Of a stretch of 64,000 bases of DNA, positions 25,694-36,250 are shown one piece after another; position 1 is the first letter of the stretch, and each line of letters begins with the position of its first letter. Under the pieces are notes generated by a model. It saw only the letters and a program-made list of their open reading frames with translations. It made no database searches and had not been told where the DNA came from. Both the position numbers and the translations under genes were made by a program. The DNA is from Bombus terrestris (taxonomy: Eukaryota; Arthropoda; Insecta; Hymenoptera; Apidae): the NCBI RefSeq assembly GCF_910591885.1, contig NW_025963610.1:62001-126000 (forward strand), read 5' to 3'.

Positions 25694-25772
25694 TGTTACG
25701 TCGCCTAAACATCTGCATGCCAGCCCTCGCGACCGGACAGCCAGCGGCCTGCGTAACGTCACTCCGACCCTC

Positions 25773-25778
25773 AATAAA
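25773..25778 (+). promoter_or_regulatory. AATAAA polyadenylation-signal match
   Basis: A canonical hexamer near the left end of the LTR. It also forms part of a 16-bp inverted repeat with 25906-25921. It lies upstream of the proposed initiator, so its role in this LTR is unclear. Confidence 0.4.
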
Positions 25779-25921
25779 CCTAAGGACCCAATATATTCTT
25801 TCGCTGTCACTGTATTGTATTAACAGGCGTCTTCAGTCAACCCCTTTGTCCTGAAGAATTTCTTAAGCCCAGAAATATTTTCGAAGCACATCTGGTTTTT
25901 AGAGTGGTCCTTGGGTTTATT
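25773..25921. repeat. Spaced inverted repeat in the LTR (16-bp arms)
   Basis: The arm at 25773-25788 reads AATAAACCTAAGGACC. The reverse complement of 25906-25921 is the same with one mismatch (C for T). The arms are 117 bp apart. The result is an AATAAA on each strand. Confidence 0.8.
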
Positions 25922-25986
25922 AGGCGCGCTGAAAAAATACGGAGAAAGCGAACACGCACCCATCGGGAAGAATCGAATGTCTGGCT

Positions 25987-25992
25987 AATAAA
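25987..25992 (+). promoter_or_regulatory. Second AATAAA polyadenylation-signal match
   Basis: A canonical hexamer in the sequence CTAATAAATC within the LTR. No GT-rich element is obvious just downstream. Confidence 0.35.
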
Positions 25993-26013
25993 TCAATCAG
26001 GTTTTTCCACCAC

Positions 26014-26048
26014 AAGGTCTCCTATCAACCACGATGGTAGGAGACCTT
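26014..26048. repeat. Perfect hairpin in the LTR (11-bp stem)
   Basis: AAGGTCTCCTA at 26014-26024 pairs perfectly with TAGGAGACCTT at 26038-26048, across a 13-base loop. Three further loop bases per side can pair if one G-T pair is allowed. The role is unknown; such structures occur in U3 or R regions of some elements. Confidence 0.85.
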
Positions 26049-26110
26049 CTACCCATCCCTTCAAGCATCAGCGTAGGGCATAACCAATCGACATCGCGGA
26101 TCGTTACCCT

Positions 26111-26131
26111 CACTTTTCTTAACGAAAAGTG
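26111..26131. repeat. Hairpin in the LTR (8-bp stem, 5-base loop)
   Basis: CACTTTTC at 26111-26118 is complementary to GAAAAGTG at 26124-26131, with loop TTAAC. No poly-T tract follows, so it does not look like a terminator. Confidence 0.75.
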
Positions 26132-26359
26132 TGAACAACGAATCTGCGTTCGTCATGCAAAAGGGCACACCCACACTTACCCTCTTCCATCTCAACGCAA
26201 GAGCGACCAATCATTCAAACTTCTAACGCCAAACGTCTAACTCAGAACAGAACGCCAAGTCGATCCGCGACATTGCCAGACATTCGCTTATCCTGTTAAG
26301 TATCATATCGTGCTACGTCCACCAAGAGACTAACTTAAAGTGTAAGAGCCTTGCTCGAT

Positions 26360-26395
26360 ACTGTATACAGTTACATTATCTGCGTGCGATAATGT
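26360..26395. repeat. Palindrome and adjacent hairpin in the LTR
   Basis: A perfect 12-bp palindrome ACTGTATACAGT at 26360-26371 is followed one base later by an 8-bp stem, ACATTATC (26373-26380) with GATAATGT (26388-26395), around a 7-base loop. The pair sits about 75-110 bp upstream of the proposed initiator and could be a protein-binding region. Confidence 0.65.
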
Positions 26396-26442
26396 TGTTA
26401 ATTGTTTATATCTTTTCAATCGTGTAGACTAGTTGTTGGAAA

Positions 26443-26473
26443 TATACATTATTATAATTCTGTGACTCTCAGT
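26443..26473 (+). promoter_or_regulatory. Candidate LTR core promoter (TATA-like box and TCAGT initiator)
   Basis: TATAC at 26443-26447 in an A+T-rich stretch lies 28 bp upstream of the A of TCAGT at 26469-26473. TCAGT is the arthropod initiator consensus and the spacing is right for RNA polymerase II. If real, U3 would be 25694-26470 and R plus U5 would be 26471-26625. Confidence 0.45.
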
Positions 26474-26495
26474 GTTATACCGCATCAACCACCCC

Positions 26496-26625
26496 GATTA
26501 TCCTAACCGAAATACGGGGATCGAACTATTCGTGGTGTCGATTATTCTAATCGTAACGGGAATTTACGACTCTCGTTGACGCGTATTCTAACGACCGCGT
26601 CTCCCCGCGATAGTACGAATTTACA
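26496..26625. repeat. Degenerate ~44-bp tandem subrepeat at the right end of the LTR
   Basis: GATTATCCTAACCG at 26496, GATTATTCTAATCG at 26540 and GTATTCTAACGACCG at 26583 begin three diverged units of about 43-44 bp. Similarity after each start is weak but includes an A+C+G-rich tail. The three units fill most of the segment after the proposed initiator. Confidence 0.5.
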
Positions 26626-26630
26626 AACGG
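26626..26630. other. Right target-site duplication of the LTR insertion (AACGG)
   Basis: AACGG follows the terminal ACA and is followed by TGTCCC, which resumes the satellite. It equals the left duplication at 25689-25693. Confidence 0.85.
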
Positions 26631-26649
26631 TGTCCCACGTTGTCCCACG

Positions 26650-28700
26650 TTGTCCCACGGTGTCCAACGATGTCCAACGGTGTCCCACGTTGTCCCACGT
26701 TGTCCCACGTTGTCCCACGTTGTCCCACGTTGTCCCACGTTGTTCCATGGTTTCCCACGTTGTCCCACGTTGTCCCACGTTGTCCCACGGTGTCCAACGA
26801 TGTCCAACGGTGTCCAACGGTGTCCCACGGTGTCCAACGGTGTCCCACGTTGTCCCACGTTGTCCCACGTTGTCCCACGTTGTCCCACGTTGTCCAACGG
26901 TGTCCCACGGTGTCCAACGGTGTCCCACGTTGTCCCACGTTGTCCCACGTTGTCCCACGTTGTCCCACGTTGTCCCACGTTGTCCCACGTTGTCCCACGG
27001 TGTCCAACGGTGTCCAACGATGTCCAACGGTGTCCAACGGTGTCCCACGATGTCCACCGATGTCCAACGGTGTCCAACGGTATCCAACGGTGTCCAACGG
27101 TGTCCAACGGTGTCCAACGATGTCCAACGATGTCCAACGATGTCCAACGGTGTCCCACGTTGTCCCACGTTGTCCCACGTTGTCCCACGGTGTCCAACGG
27201 TGTCCCACGTTGTCCCACGTTGTCCCACGTTGTCCCACGGTGTCCAACGATGTCCAACGGTGTCCAACGGTGTCCCACGGTGTCCAACGGTGTCCCACGT
27301 TGTCCCACGTTGTCCCACGTTGTCCCACGTTGTCCCACGTTGTCCCGCGTTGTCCAACGATGTCCAACGGTGTCCCACGTTGTCCCACGTTGTCCCACGT
27401 TGTCCCACGTTGTCCCACGTTGTCCCACGTTGTTCCATGGTTTCCCACGTTGTCCCACGTTGTCCCACGTTGTCCCACGGTGTCCAACGATGTCCAACGG
27501 TGTCCAACGGTGTCCCACGGTGTCCAACGGTGTCCCACGTTGTCCCACGTTGTCCCACGTTGTCCCACGATGTCCCACGTTGTCCAACGGTGTCCCACGG
27601 TGTCCAACGGTGTCCCACGATGTCCCACGTTGTCCCACGTTGTCCCACGTTGTCCCACGTTGTACCACGTTGTCCCACGTTGTCCCACGTTGTCCCACGT
27701 TGTCCAACGGTGTCCCACGGTGTCCAACGGTGTCCCACGTTGTTCCATGGTTTCCCACGTTGTCCCACGTTGTCCCACGTTGTGCCACGGTGTCCAACGA
27801 TGTCCAACGGTGTCCAACGGTGTCCCACGGTGTCCAACGGTGTCCCACGTTGTCCCACGTTGTCCCACGTTGTCCCACGTTGTCCCACGTTGTCCAACGG
27901 TGTCCCACGGTGTCCAACGGTGTCCCACGTTGTCCCACGTTGTCCCACGTTGTCCCACGTTGTCCCACGTTGTCCCACGTTGTCCCACGGTGTCCAACGG
28001 TGTCCAACGATGTCCAACGGTGTCCAACGGTGTCCCACGATGTCCACCGATGTCCAACGGTGTCCAACGGTATCCAACGGTGTCCAACGGTGTCCAACGG
28101 TGTCCAACGATGTCCAACGATGTCCAACGATGTCCAACGGTGTCCCACGTTGTCCCACGTTGTCCCACGTTGTCCCACGGTGTCCAACGGTGTCCCACGT
28201 TGTCCCACGTTGTCCCACGTTGTCCCACGGTGTCCAACGATGTCCAACGGTGTCCAACGGTGTCCCACGGTGTCCAACGGTGTCCCACGTTGTCCCACGT
28301 TGTCCCACGTTGTCCCACGTTGTCCCACGTTGTCCCACGTTGTCCAACGATGTCCAACGGTGTCCCACGTTGTCCCACGTTGTCCCACGTTGTCCCACGT
28401 TGTCCCACGTTGTCCCACGTTGTTCCATGGTTTCCCACGTTGTCCCACGTTGTCCCACGTTGTCCCACGGTGTCCAACGATGTCCAACGGTGTCCAACGG
28501 TGTCCCACGGTGTCCAACGGTGTCCCACGTTGTCCCACGTTGTCCCACGTTGTCCCACGTTGTCCCACGTTGTCCAACGGTGTCCCACGGTGTCCAACGG
28601 TGTCCCACGATGTCCCACGTTGTCCCACGTTGTCCCACGTTGTACCACGTTGTCCCACGTTGTCCCACGTTGTCCCACGTTGTCCAACGGTGTCCCACGG
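26650..28700. repeat. Duplicated ~1-kb block in domain B
   Basis: Two successive copies share rare units at offsets of 980 to 1,000 bp: ACGGTATCCA at 27078 and 28068, a TGTACCACG at 27661 and 28641, and the ATGG dimer at 26741 and 27741. Confidence 0.7.
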
Positions 28701-29360
28701 TGTCCAACGGTGTCCCACGTTGTCCCACGTTGTCCCACGTTGTCCCACGGTGTCCAACGATGTCCAACGGTGTCCCACGTTGTCCCACGTTGTCCCACGT
28801 TGTCCCACGTTGTCCCACGTTGTTCCATGGTTTCCCACGTTGTCCCACGTTGTCCCACGTTGTCCCACGGTGTCCAACGATGTCCAACGGTGTCCAACGG
28901 TGTCCCACGGTGTCCAACGGTGTCCCACGTTGTCCCACGTTGTCCCACGTTGTCCCACGTTGTCCCACGTTGTCCAACGGTGTCCCACGGTGTCCAACGG
29001 TGTCCCACGATGTCCCACGTTGTCCCACGTTGTCCCACGTTGTCCCACGTTGTCCCACGTTGTCCCACGTTGTCCCACGTTGTCCCACGTTGTCCAACGG
29101 TGTCCCACGGTGTCCAACGGTGTCCCACGTTGTCCCACGTTGTCCCACGTTGTCCCACGGTGTCCAACGATGTCCAACGGTGTCCAACGATGTCCAACGG
29201 TGTCCCACGTTGTCCCACGTTGTCCCACGTTGTCCCACGTTGTCCCACGTTGTCCCACGTTGTTCCATGGTTTCCCACGTTGTCCCACGTTGTCCCACGT
29301 TGTCCCACGGTGTCCAACGATGTCCAACGGTGTCCAACGGTGTCCCACGGTGTCCAACGG

Positions 29361-31050
29361 TGTCCCACGATGTCCCACGTTGTCCCACGTTGTCCCACGT
29401 TGTCCCACGTTGTCCAACGAAGTCCCACGGTGTCCAACGGTGTCCCACGTTGTCCCACGTTGTCCCACGTTGTCCCACGTTGTCCCACGTTGTCCCACGT
29501 TGTCCCACGTTGTCCAACGAAGTCCCACGGTGTCCAACGGTGTCCCACGTTGTCCCACGTTGTCCCACGTTGTCCCACGTTGTCCCACGTTGTCCCACGT
29601 TGTCCCACGTTGTCCCACGTTGTCCCACGGTGTCCAACGGTGTCCAACGATGTCCAACGGTGTCCAACGGTGTCCCACGATGTCCACCGATGTCCAACGG
29701 TGTCCAACAGTGTCCAACGGTGTCCCACGGTGTCCAACGATGTCCAACGGTGTCCAACGATGTCCAACTGTGTCCCACGTTGTCCCACGTTGTCCCACGT
29801 TGTCCCACGTTGTCCCACGTTGTCCCACGTTGTCCAACGATGTCCAACGATGTCCAACGGTGTCCCACGTTGTCCAACGGTGTCCCACGGTGTCCAACGT
29901 TGTCCCACGATGTCCCACGTTGTCCCACGTTGTCCCACGTTGTCCCACGTTGTCCCACGTTGTCCCACGTTGTCCCACGTTGTCCAACGGTGTCCCACGG
30001 TGTCCAACGGTGTCCCACGTTGTCCCACGTTGTCCCACGTTGTCCCACGTTGTCCCACGTTGTCCCACGGTGTCCAACGATGTCCAACGGTGTCCAACGG
30101 TGTCCCACGGTGTCCAACGGTGTCCCACGATGTCCCACGTTGTCCCACGTTGTCCCACGTTGTCCCACGTTGTCCAACGAAGTCCCACGGTGTCCAACGG
30201 TGTCCCACGTTGTCCCACGTTGTCCCACGTTGTCCCACGTTGTCCCACGTTGTCCCACGTTGTCCCACGTTGTCCAACGAAGTCCCACGGTGTCCAACGG
30301 TGTCCCACGTTGTCCCACGTTGTCCCACGTTGTCCCACGTTGTCCCACGTTGTCCCACGTTGTCCCACGTTGTCCCACGTTGTCCCACGGTGTCCAACGG
30401 TGTCCAACGATGTCCAACGGTGTCCAACGGTGTCCCACGATGTCCACCGATGTCCAACGGTGTCCAACAGTGTCCAACGGTGTCCCACGGTGTCCAACGA
30501 TGTCCAACGGTGTCCAACGATGTCCAACTGTGTCCCACGTTGTCCCACGTTGTCCCACGTTGTCCCACGGTGTCCAACGATGTCCAACGGTGTCCAACGA
30601 TGTCCAACGGTGTCCCACGATGTCCAACGATGTCCAACGATGTCCAACGGTGTCCAACGGTGTCCCACGTTGTCCCACGTTGTCCCACGTTGTCCCACGC
30701 TGTCCAACGATGTCCAACGGTGTCCCACGTTGTCCAACGGTGTCGCACGGTGTCCAACGATGTCCAACGGTGTCCAACGATGTCCAACGGTGTCCCACGG
30801 TGTCCAACGGTGTCCCACGATGTCCCACGTTGTCCCACGTTGTCCCACGTTGTCCCACGTTGTCCAACGAAGTCCCACGGTGTCCAACGGTGTCCCACGT
30901 TGTCCCACGTTGTCCCACGTTGTCCCACGTTGTCCCACGTTGTCCCACGTTGTCCCACGTTGTCCAACGAAGTCCCACGGTGTCCAACGGTGTCCCACGT
31001 TGTCCCACGTTGTCCCACGTTGTCCCACGTTGTCCCACGTTGTCCCACGT
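29361..31050. repeat. 760/690-bp-offset block with paired ACGAAGTCCC units
   Basis: ACGAAGTCCC occurs here as three pairs, each pair 100 bp apart: near 29418/29518, 30178/30278 and 30868/30968. The first two copies also share CAACAGTGTC at 29706/30466 and CAACTGTGTC at 29766/30526. Offsets are 760 and 690 bp. This exact variant is not seen elsewhere in the window. Confidence 0.8.
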
Positions 31051-32460
31051 TGTCCCACGTCGTCCCACGGTGTCCAACGATGTCCAACGGTGTCCAACGA
31101 TGTCCAACGGTGTCCCACGATGTCCAACGATGTCCAACGATGTCCAACGGTGTCCAACGGTGTCCCACGTTGTCCCACGTTGTCCCACGTTGTCCCACGC
31201 TGTCCAACGATGTCCAACGGTGTCCCACGTTGTCCAACGGTGTCGCACGGTGTCCAACGATGTCCAACGGTGTCCAACGATGTCCAACGGTGTCCCACGT
31301 TGTCCCACGTTGTCCCACGTTGTCCCACGGTGTCCAACGATGTCCAACGGTGTCCAACGATGTCCAACGGTGTCCCACGATGTCCAACGATGTCCAACGA
31401 TGTCCAACGGTGTCCAACGGTGTCCCACGTTGTCCCACGTTGTCCCACGTTGTCCCACGGTGTCCAACGATGTCCAACGGTGTCCCACGTTGTCCAACGG
31501 TGTCCCACGTTGTCCCACGTTGTCCCACGTTGTCCCACGTTGTCCCACGTTGTCCCACGATGTCCCACGTTGTCCCACGTTGTCCCACGTTGTCCCACGT
31601 TGTCCCACGTTGTCCCACGTTGTCCCACGTTGTCCCACGATGTCCAACGGTGTCCAACGGAGTCCAACGATGTCCAACGGTGTCCAACGGTGTCCCACGG
31701 TGTCCAACGGTGTCCAACGGTGTCCCACGGTGTCCAACGGTGTCCCACGTTGTCCCACGTTGTCCCACGTTGTCCCACGTTGTCCCACGATGTCCCACGT
31801 TGTCCAACGATGTCCAACGGTGTCCCACGTTGTCCCACGTTGTCCTACGTTGCCCCACGTTGTCCCACGTTGTCCCACGTTGTCCCACGTTGTCCCACGT
31901 TGTCCCACGTTGTCCCACGTTGTCCCACGGTGTCCAACGGTGTCCAACGGTGTCCAACGGTGTCCAACGATGTCCAACGATGTTCAACGGTGTCCAACGG
32001 TGTCCCACGTTGTCCCACGTTGTCCCACGGCGTCCAACGATGTCCAACGGTGTCCCACGTTGTCCCACGTTGTCCCACGCTGTCCAACGATGTCCCACGT
32101 TGTCCCACGTTGTCCCACGATGTCCAACGGTGTCCAACGATGTCCAACGGTGTCCAACGGTGTCCCACGATGTCCACCGATGTCCAACGGTGTCCCACGG
32201 TGTCCAACGGTGTCCAACGGTGTCCAACGATGTCCAACGATGTCCAACGATGTCCAACGGTGTCCCACGTTGTCCCACGTTGTCCCACGTTGTCCCACGG
32301 TATCCAACGGTGTCCCACGTTGTCCCACGTTGTCCCACGTTGTCCCACGGTGTCCAACGGTGTCCCACGTTGTCCCACGTTGTCCCACGTTGTCCCACGT
32401 TGTCCCACGATGTCCCACGTTGTCCAACGATGTCCAACGGTGTCCCACGTTGTCCCACGT

Positions 32461-33930
32461 TGTCCTACGTTGTCCCACGTTGTCCCACGTTGTCCCACGT
32501 TGTCCCACGTTGTCCCACGGTGTCCAACGGTGTCCCACGTTGTCCCACGTTGTCCCACGGTGTCCAACGATGTCCAACGGTGTCCAACGGTGTCCCACGG
32601 TGTCCCACGTTGTCCCACGATGTCCCACGTTGTCCAACGATGTCCAACGGTGTCCCACGTTGTCCCACGTTGTCCTACGTTGTCCCACGTTGTCCCACGT
32701 TGTCCCACGTTGTCCCACGTTGTCCCACGTTGTCCCACGGTGTCCAACGGTGTCCCACGTTGGCCCACGTTGTCCCACGGTGTCCAACGATATCCAACGG
32801 TGTCCAACGGTGTCCCACGGTGTCCCACGTTGTCCCACGTTGTCCCACGTTGTCCCACGTTGTCCCACGTTGTCCCACGTTGTCCCACGTTGTCCCACGT
32901 TGTCCCACGTTGTCCCACGTTGTCCCACGTTGTCCCACGTTGTCCCACGTTGTCCCACGTTGTCCAACGATGTCCAACGGTGTCCCACGTTGTCCCACGT
33001 TGTCCCACGGTGTCCAACGATGTCCAACGGTGTCCAACGGTGTCCCACGGTGTCCAACGGTGTCCCACGTTGTCCCACGTTGTCCCACGTTGTCCCACGT
33101 TGTCCCACGTTGTCCCACGTTGTCCCACGTTGTCCCACGTTGTCCCACGATGTCCCACGTTGTCCAACGATGTCCAACGGTGTCCCACGTAGTCCCACGT
33201 TGTCCTACGTTGTCCCACGTTGTCCCACGTTGTCCCACGTTGTCCCACGTTGTCCCACGTTGTCCCACGGTGTAGAACGGTGTCCCACGTTGTCCCACGT
33301 TGTCCCACGGTGTCCAACGGTGTCCAACGGTGTCCAACGGTGTCCAACGGTGTCCAACGATGTCCAACGGTGTCCAACGGTGTCCCACGGTGTCCAACGG
33401 TGTCCAACGGTGTCCCACGGTGTCCAACGGTGTCCCACGTTGTCCCACGTTGTCCCACGTTGTCCCACGTTGTCCCACGATGTCCCACGTTGTCCAACGA
33501 TGTCCAACGGTGTCCCACGTTGTCCCACGTTGTCCTACGTTGTCCCACGTTGTCCCACGTTGTCCCACGTTGTCCCACGTTGTCCCACGGTGTCCAACGG
33601 TGTCCAACGATGTCCAACGGTGTCCAACGGTGTCCCACGTTGTCCCACGTTGTCCCACGGTGTCCAACGCTGTCCCACGTTGTCCCACGGTGTCCAACGG
33701 TGTCCCACGTTGTCCCACGTTGTCCCACGGTGTCCAACGATGTCCAACGGTGTCCAACGGTGTCCCACGGTGTCCCACGTTGTCCCACGATGTCCCACGT
33801 TGTCCCACGTTGTCCCACGGTGTCCAACGATGTCCAACGGTGTCCAACGGTGTCCCACGGTGTCCCACGTTGTCCCACGATGTCCCACGTTGTCCAACGA
33901 TGTCCAACGGTGTCCCACGTTGTCCCACGT
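32461..33930. repeat. 9.5-kb-offset segmental duplication, copy 1
   Basis: The unit order matches 41961-43370 at 9,500 bp (ACGGTATCCA at 32788/42288), then at 9,440 bp (TAG-containing unit at 33190/42630, TCCTACG at 33531/42971). Private changes are TGGCCC at 32761 and TGTAGA at 33271. Confidence 0.78.
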
Positions 33931-36250
33931 TGTCCTACGTTGTCCCACGGTGTCCCACGTTGTCCCACGATGTCCCACGTTGTCCCACGTTGTCCCACGG
34001 TGTCCAACGATGTCCAACGGTGTCCAACGGTGTCCCACGGTGTCCCACGTTGTCCCACGATGTCCCACGTTGTCCAACGATGTCCAACGGTGTCCCACGT
34101 TGTCCCACGTTGTCCTACGTTGTCCCACGTTGTCCCACGTTGTCCCACGTTGTCCCACGTTGTCCCACGGTGTCCAACGGTGTCCCACGTTGTCCCACGT
34201 TGTCCCACGGTGTCCAACGATATCCAACGGTGTCCAACGGTGTCCCACGGTGTCCCACGTTGTCCCACGTTGTCCCACGTTGTCCCACGTTGTCCCACGT
34301 TGTCCCACGTTGTCCCACGTTGTCCCACGTTGTCCCACGATGTCCCACGTTGTCCAACGATGTCCAACGGTGTCCCACGTTGTCCCACGTTGTCCCACGG
34401 TGTCCAACGATGTCCAACGGTGTCCAACGGTGTCCCACGGTGTCCAACGGTGTCCCACGTTGTCCCACGTTGTCCCACGTTGTCCCACGTTGTCCCACGT
34501 TGTCCCACGTTGTCCCACGTTGTCCCACGTTGTCCCACGTTGTCCCACGTTGTCCCACGATGTCCCACGTTGTCCAACGATGTCCAACGGTGTCCCACGT
34601 AGTCCCACGTTGTCCTACGTTGTCCCACGTTGTCCCACGTTGTCCCACGTTGTCCCACGTTGTCCCACGTTGTCCCACGGTGTCCAACGGTGTCCCACGT
34701 TGTCCCACGTTGTCCCACGGTGTCCAACGGTGTCCAACGGTGTCCAACGGTGTCCAACGGTGTCCAACGATGTCCAACGGTGTCCAACGGTGTCCCACGG
34801 TGTCCAACGGTGTCCAACGGTGTCCCACGGTGTCCAACGGTGTCCCACGTTGTCCCACGTTGTCCCACGTTGTCCCACGTTGTCCCACGATGTCCCACGT
34901 TGTCCAACGATGTCCAACGGTGTCCCACGTTGTCCCACGTTGTCCTACGTTGTCCCACGTTGTCCCACGTTGTCCCACGTTGTCCCACGTTGTCCCACGG
35001 TGTCCAACGGTGTCCAACGATGTCCAACGGTGTCCAACGGTGTCCCACGTTGTCCCACGTTGTCCCACGGTGTCCAACGATGTCCAACGGTGTCCCACGT
35101 TGTCCCACGTTGTCCCACGTTGTCCCACGTTGTCCCACGTTGTTCCATGGTTTCCCACGTTGTCCCACGTTGTCCCACGGTGTCCAACGATGTCCAACGG
35201 TGTCCAACGGTGTCCCACGGTGTCCAACGGTGTCCCACGTTGTCCCACGTTGTCCCACGTTGTCCCACGTTGTCCCACGTTGTCCCACGTTGTCCCACGT
35301 TGTCCCACGTTGTCCCACGGTGTCCAACGATATCCAACGGTGTCCAACGGTGTCCCACGGTGTCCCACGTTGTCCCACGTTGTCCCACGTTGTCCCACGT
35401 TGTCCCACGTTGTCCCACGTTGTCCCACGTTGTCCCACGTTGTCCCACGATGTCCCACGGTGTCCAACGGTGTCCCACGTTGTCCCACGTTGTCCCACGT
35501 TGTCCCACGTTGTCCCACGGTGTCCAACGGTGTCCAACGATGTCCAACGGTGTCCAACGGTGTCCCACGTTGTCCCACGTTGTCCCACGGTGTCCAACGA
35601 TGTCCAACGGTGTCCCACGTTGTCCCACGTTGTCCCACGTTGTCCCACGTTGTCCCACGTTGTTCCATGGTTTCCCACGTTGTCCCACGTTGTCCCACGG
35701 TGTCCAACGATGTCCAACGGTGTCCAACGGTGTCCCACGGTGTCCAACGGTGTCCCACGTTGTCCCACGTTGTCCCACGTTGTCCCACGTTGTCCCACGT
35801 TGTCCCACGTTGTCCCACGTTGTCCCACGTTGTCCCACGTTGTCCAACGGTGTCCCACGGTGTCCAACTGTGTCCCACGGTGTCCAACGGTGTCCCACGT
35901 TGTCCCACGTTGTCCCACGTTGTCCCACGTTGTCCCACGTTGTCCCACGTTGTCCCACGTTGTCCCACGTTGTCCCACGGTGTCCAACGGTGTCCAACGG
36001 TGTCCAACGGTGTCCAACGATGTCCAACGGTGTCCAACGGTGTCCCACGGTGTCCAAAGGTGTCCAACGGTGTCCCACGGTGTCCAACGGTGTCCCACGT
36101 TGTCCCACGTTGTCCCACGTTGTCCCACGTTGTCCCACGATGTCCCACGTTGTCCCACGTTGTCCCACGTTGTCCCACGTTGTCCCACGTTGTCCCACGT
36201 TGTCCCACGTTGTCCCACGTTGTCCCACGTTGTCCCACGTTGTCCCACGT

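Larger units (their letters stand above)
25694..26625. mobile_element. Probable solo LTR of a retrotransposon (932 bp)
   Basis: This is the only non-satellite sequence in the window. It begins TGTTACG and ends TTTACA, giving the TGT...ACA ends typical of LTRs. It is flanked on both sides by AACGG, and removing it with one AACGG restores an unbroken ACGGTGTCCC unit in exact register. A 5-bp duplication fits Ty3/Gypsy, BEL/Pao or Copia elements. Inside are a TATA-like box, a TCAGT initiator, poly(A) signals and several hairpins, but no gag or pol reading frame, primer-binding site or second LTR. I therefore infer a solo LTR left by recombination between two LTRs. Plus orientation is favoured by the promoter motifs, although no AATAAA lies downstream of the initiator, so orientation is uncertain. 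A short non-autonomous element is the main alternative. The family is not recognised. Confidence 0.78.

Noticed and set aside
2647..25810. Long minus-strand ORFs of GTTWDNVGQR-type repeats
   Set aside because: Same cause. Their ends coincide only with chance substitutions such as TCAAACG that create minus-strand stops. No recognisable protein family.
4..25854. Giant plus-strand ORFs of about 8,600 codons in all three frames
   Set aside because: They exist because the 10-bp unit has no stop in any frame; all three frames overlap fully and give the same decapeptide, with no distinct start context, domain or codon signature. Their C-terminal tails simply run into the LTR until the first stop.
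26111..26131. Rho-independent terminator
   Set aside because: The stem is followed by TGAACAACG with no T tract, and the context is eukaryotic.
26034..26240. 68-codon ORF inside the LTR
   Set aside because: Short, lies across two hairpins, shows no domain or family resemblance and is of a length expected by chance in sequence of this composition.
25694..26625. Complete retrotransposon or remnant with gag/pol
   Set aside because: The segment is 932 bp and contains no reading frame resembling protease, reverse transcriptase, RNase H or integrase, and no second LTR.
25694..26625. DNA transposon or MITE
   Set aside because: The two ends share no terminal inverted repeat beyond TGT/ACA, and the 5-bp duplication with TG...CA ends fits an LTR better.
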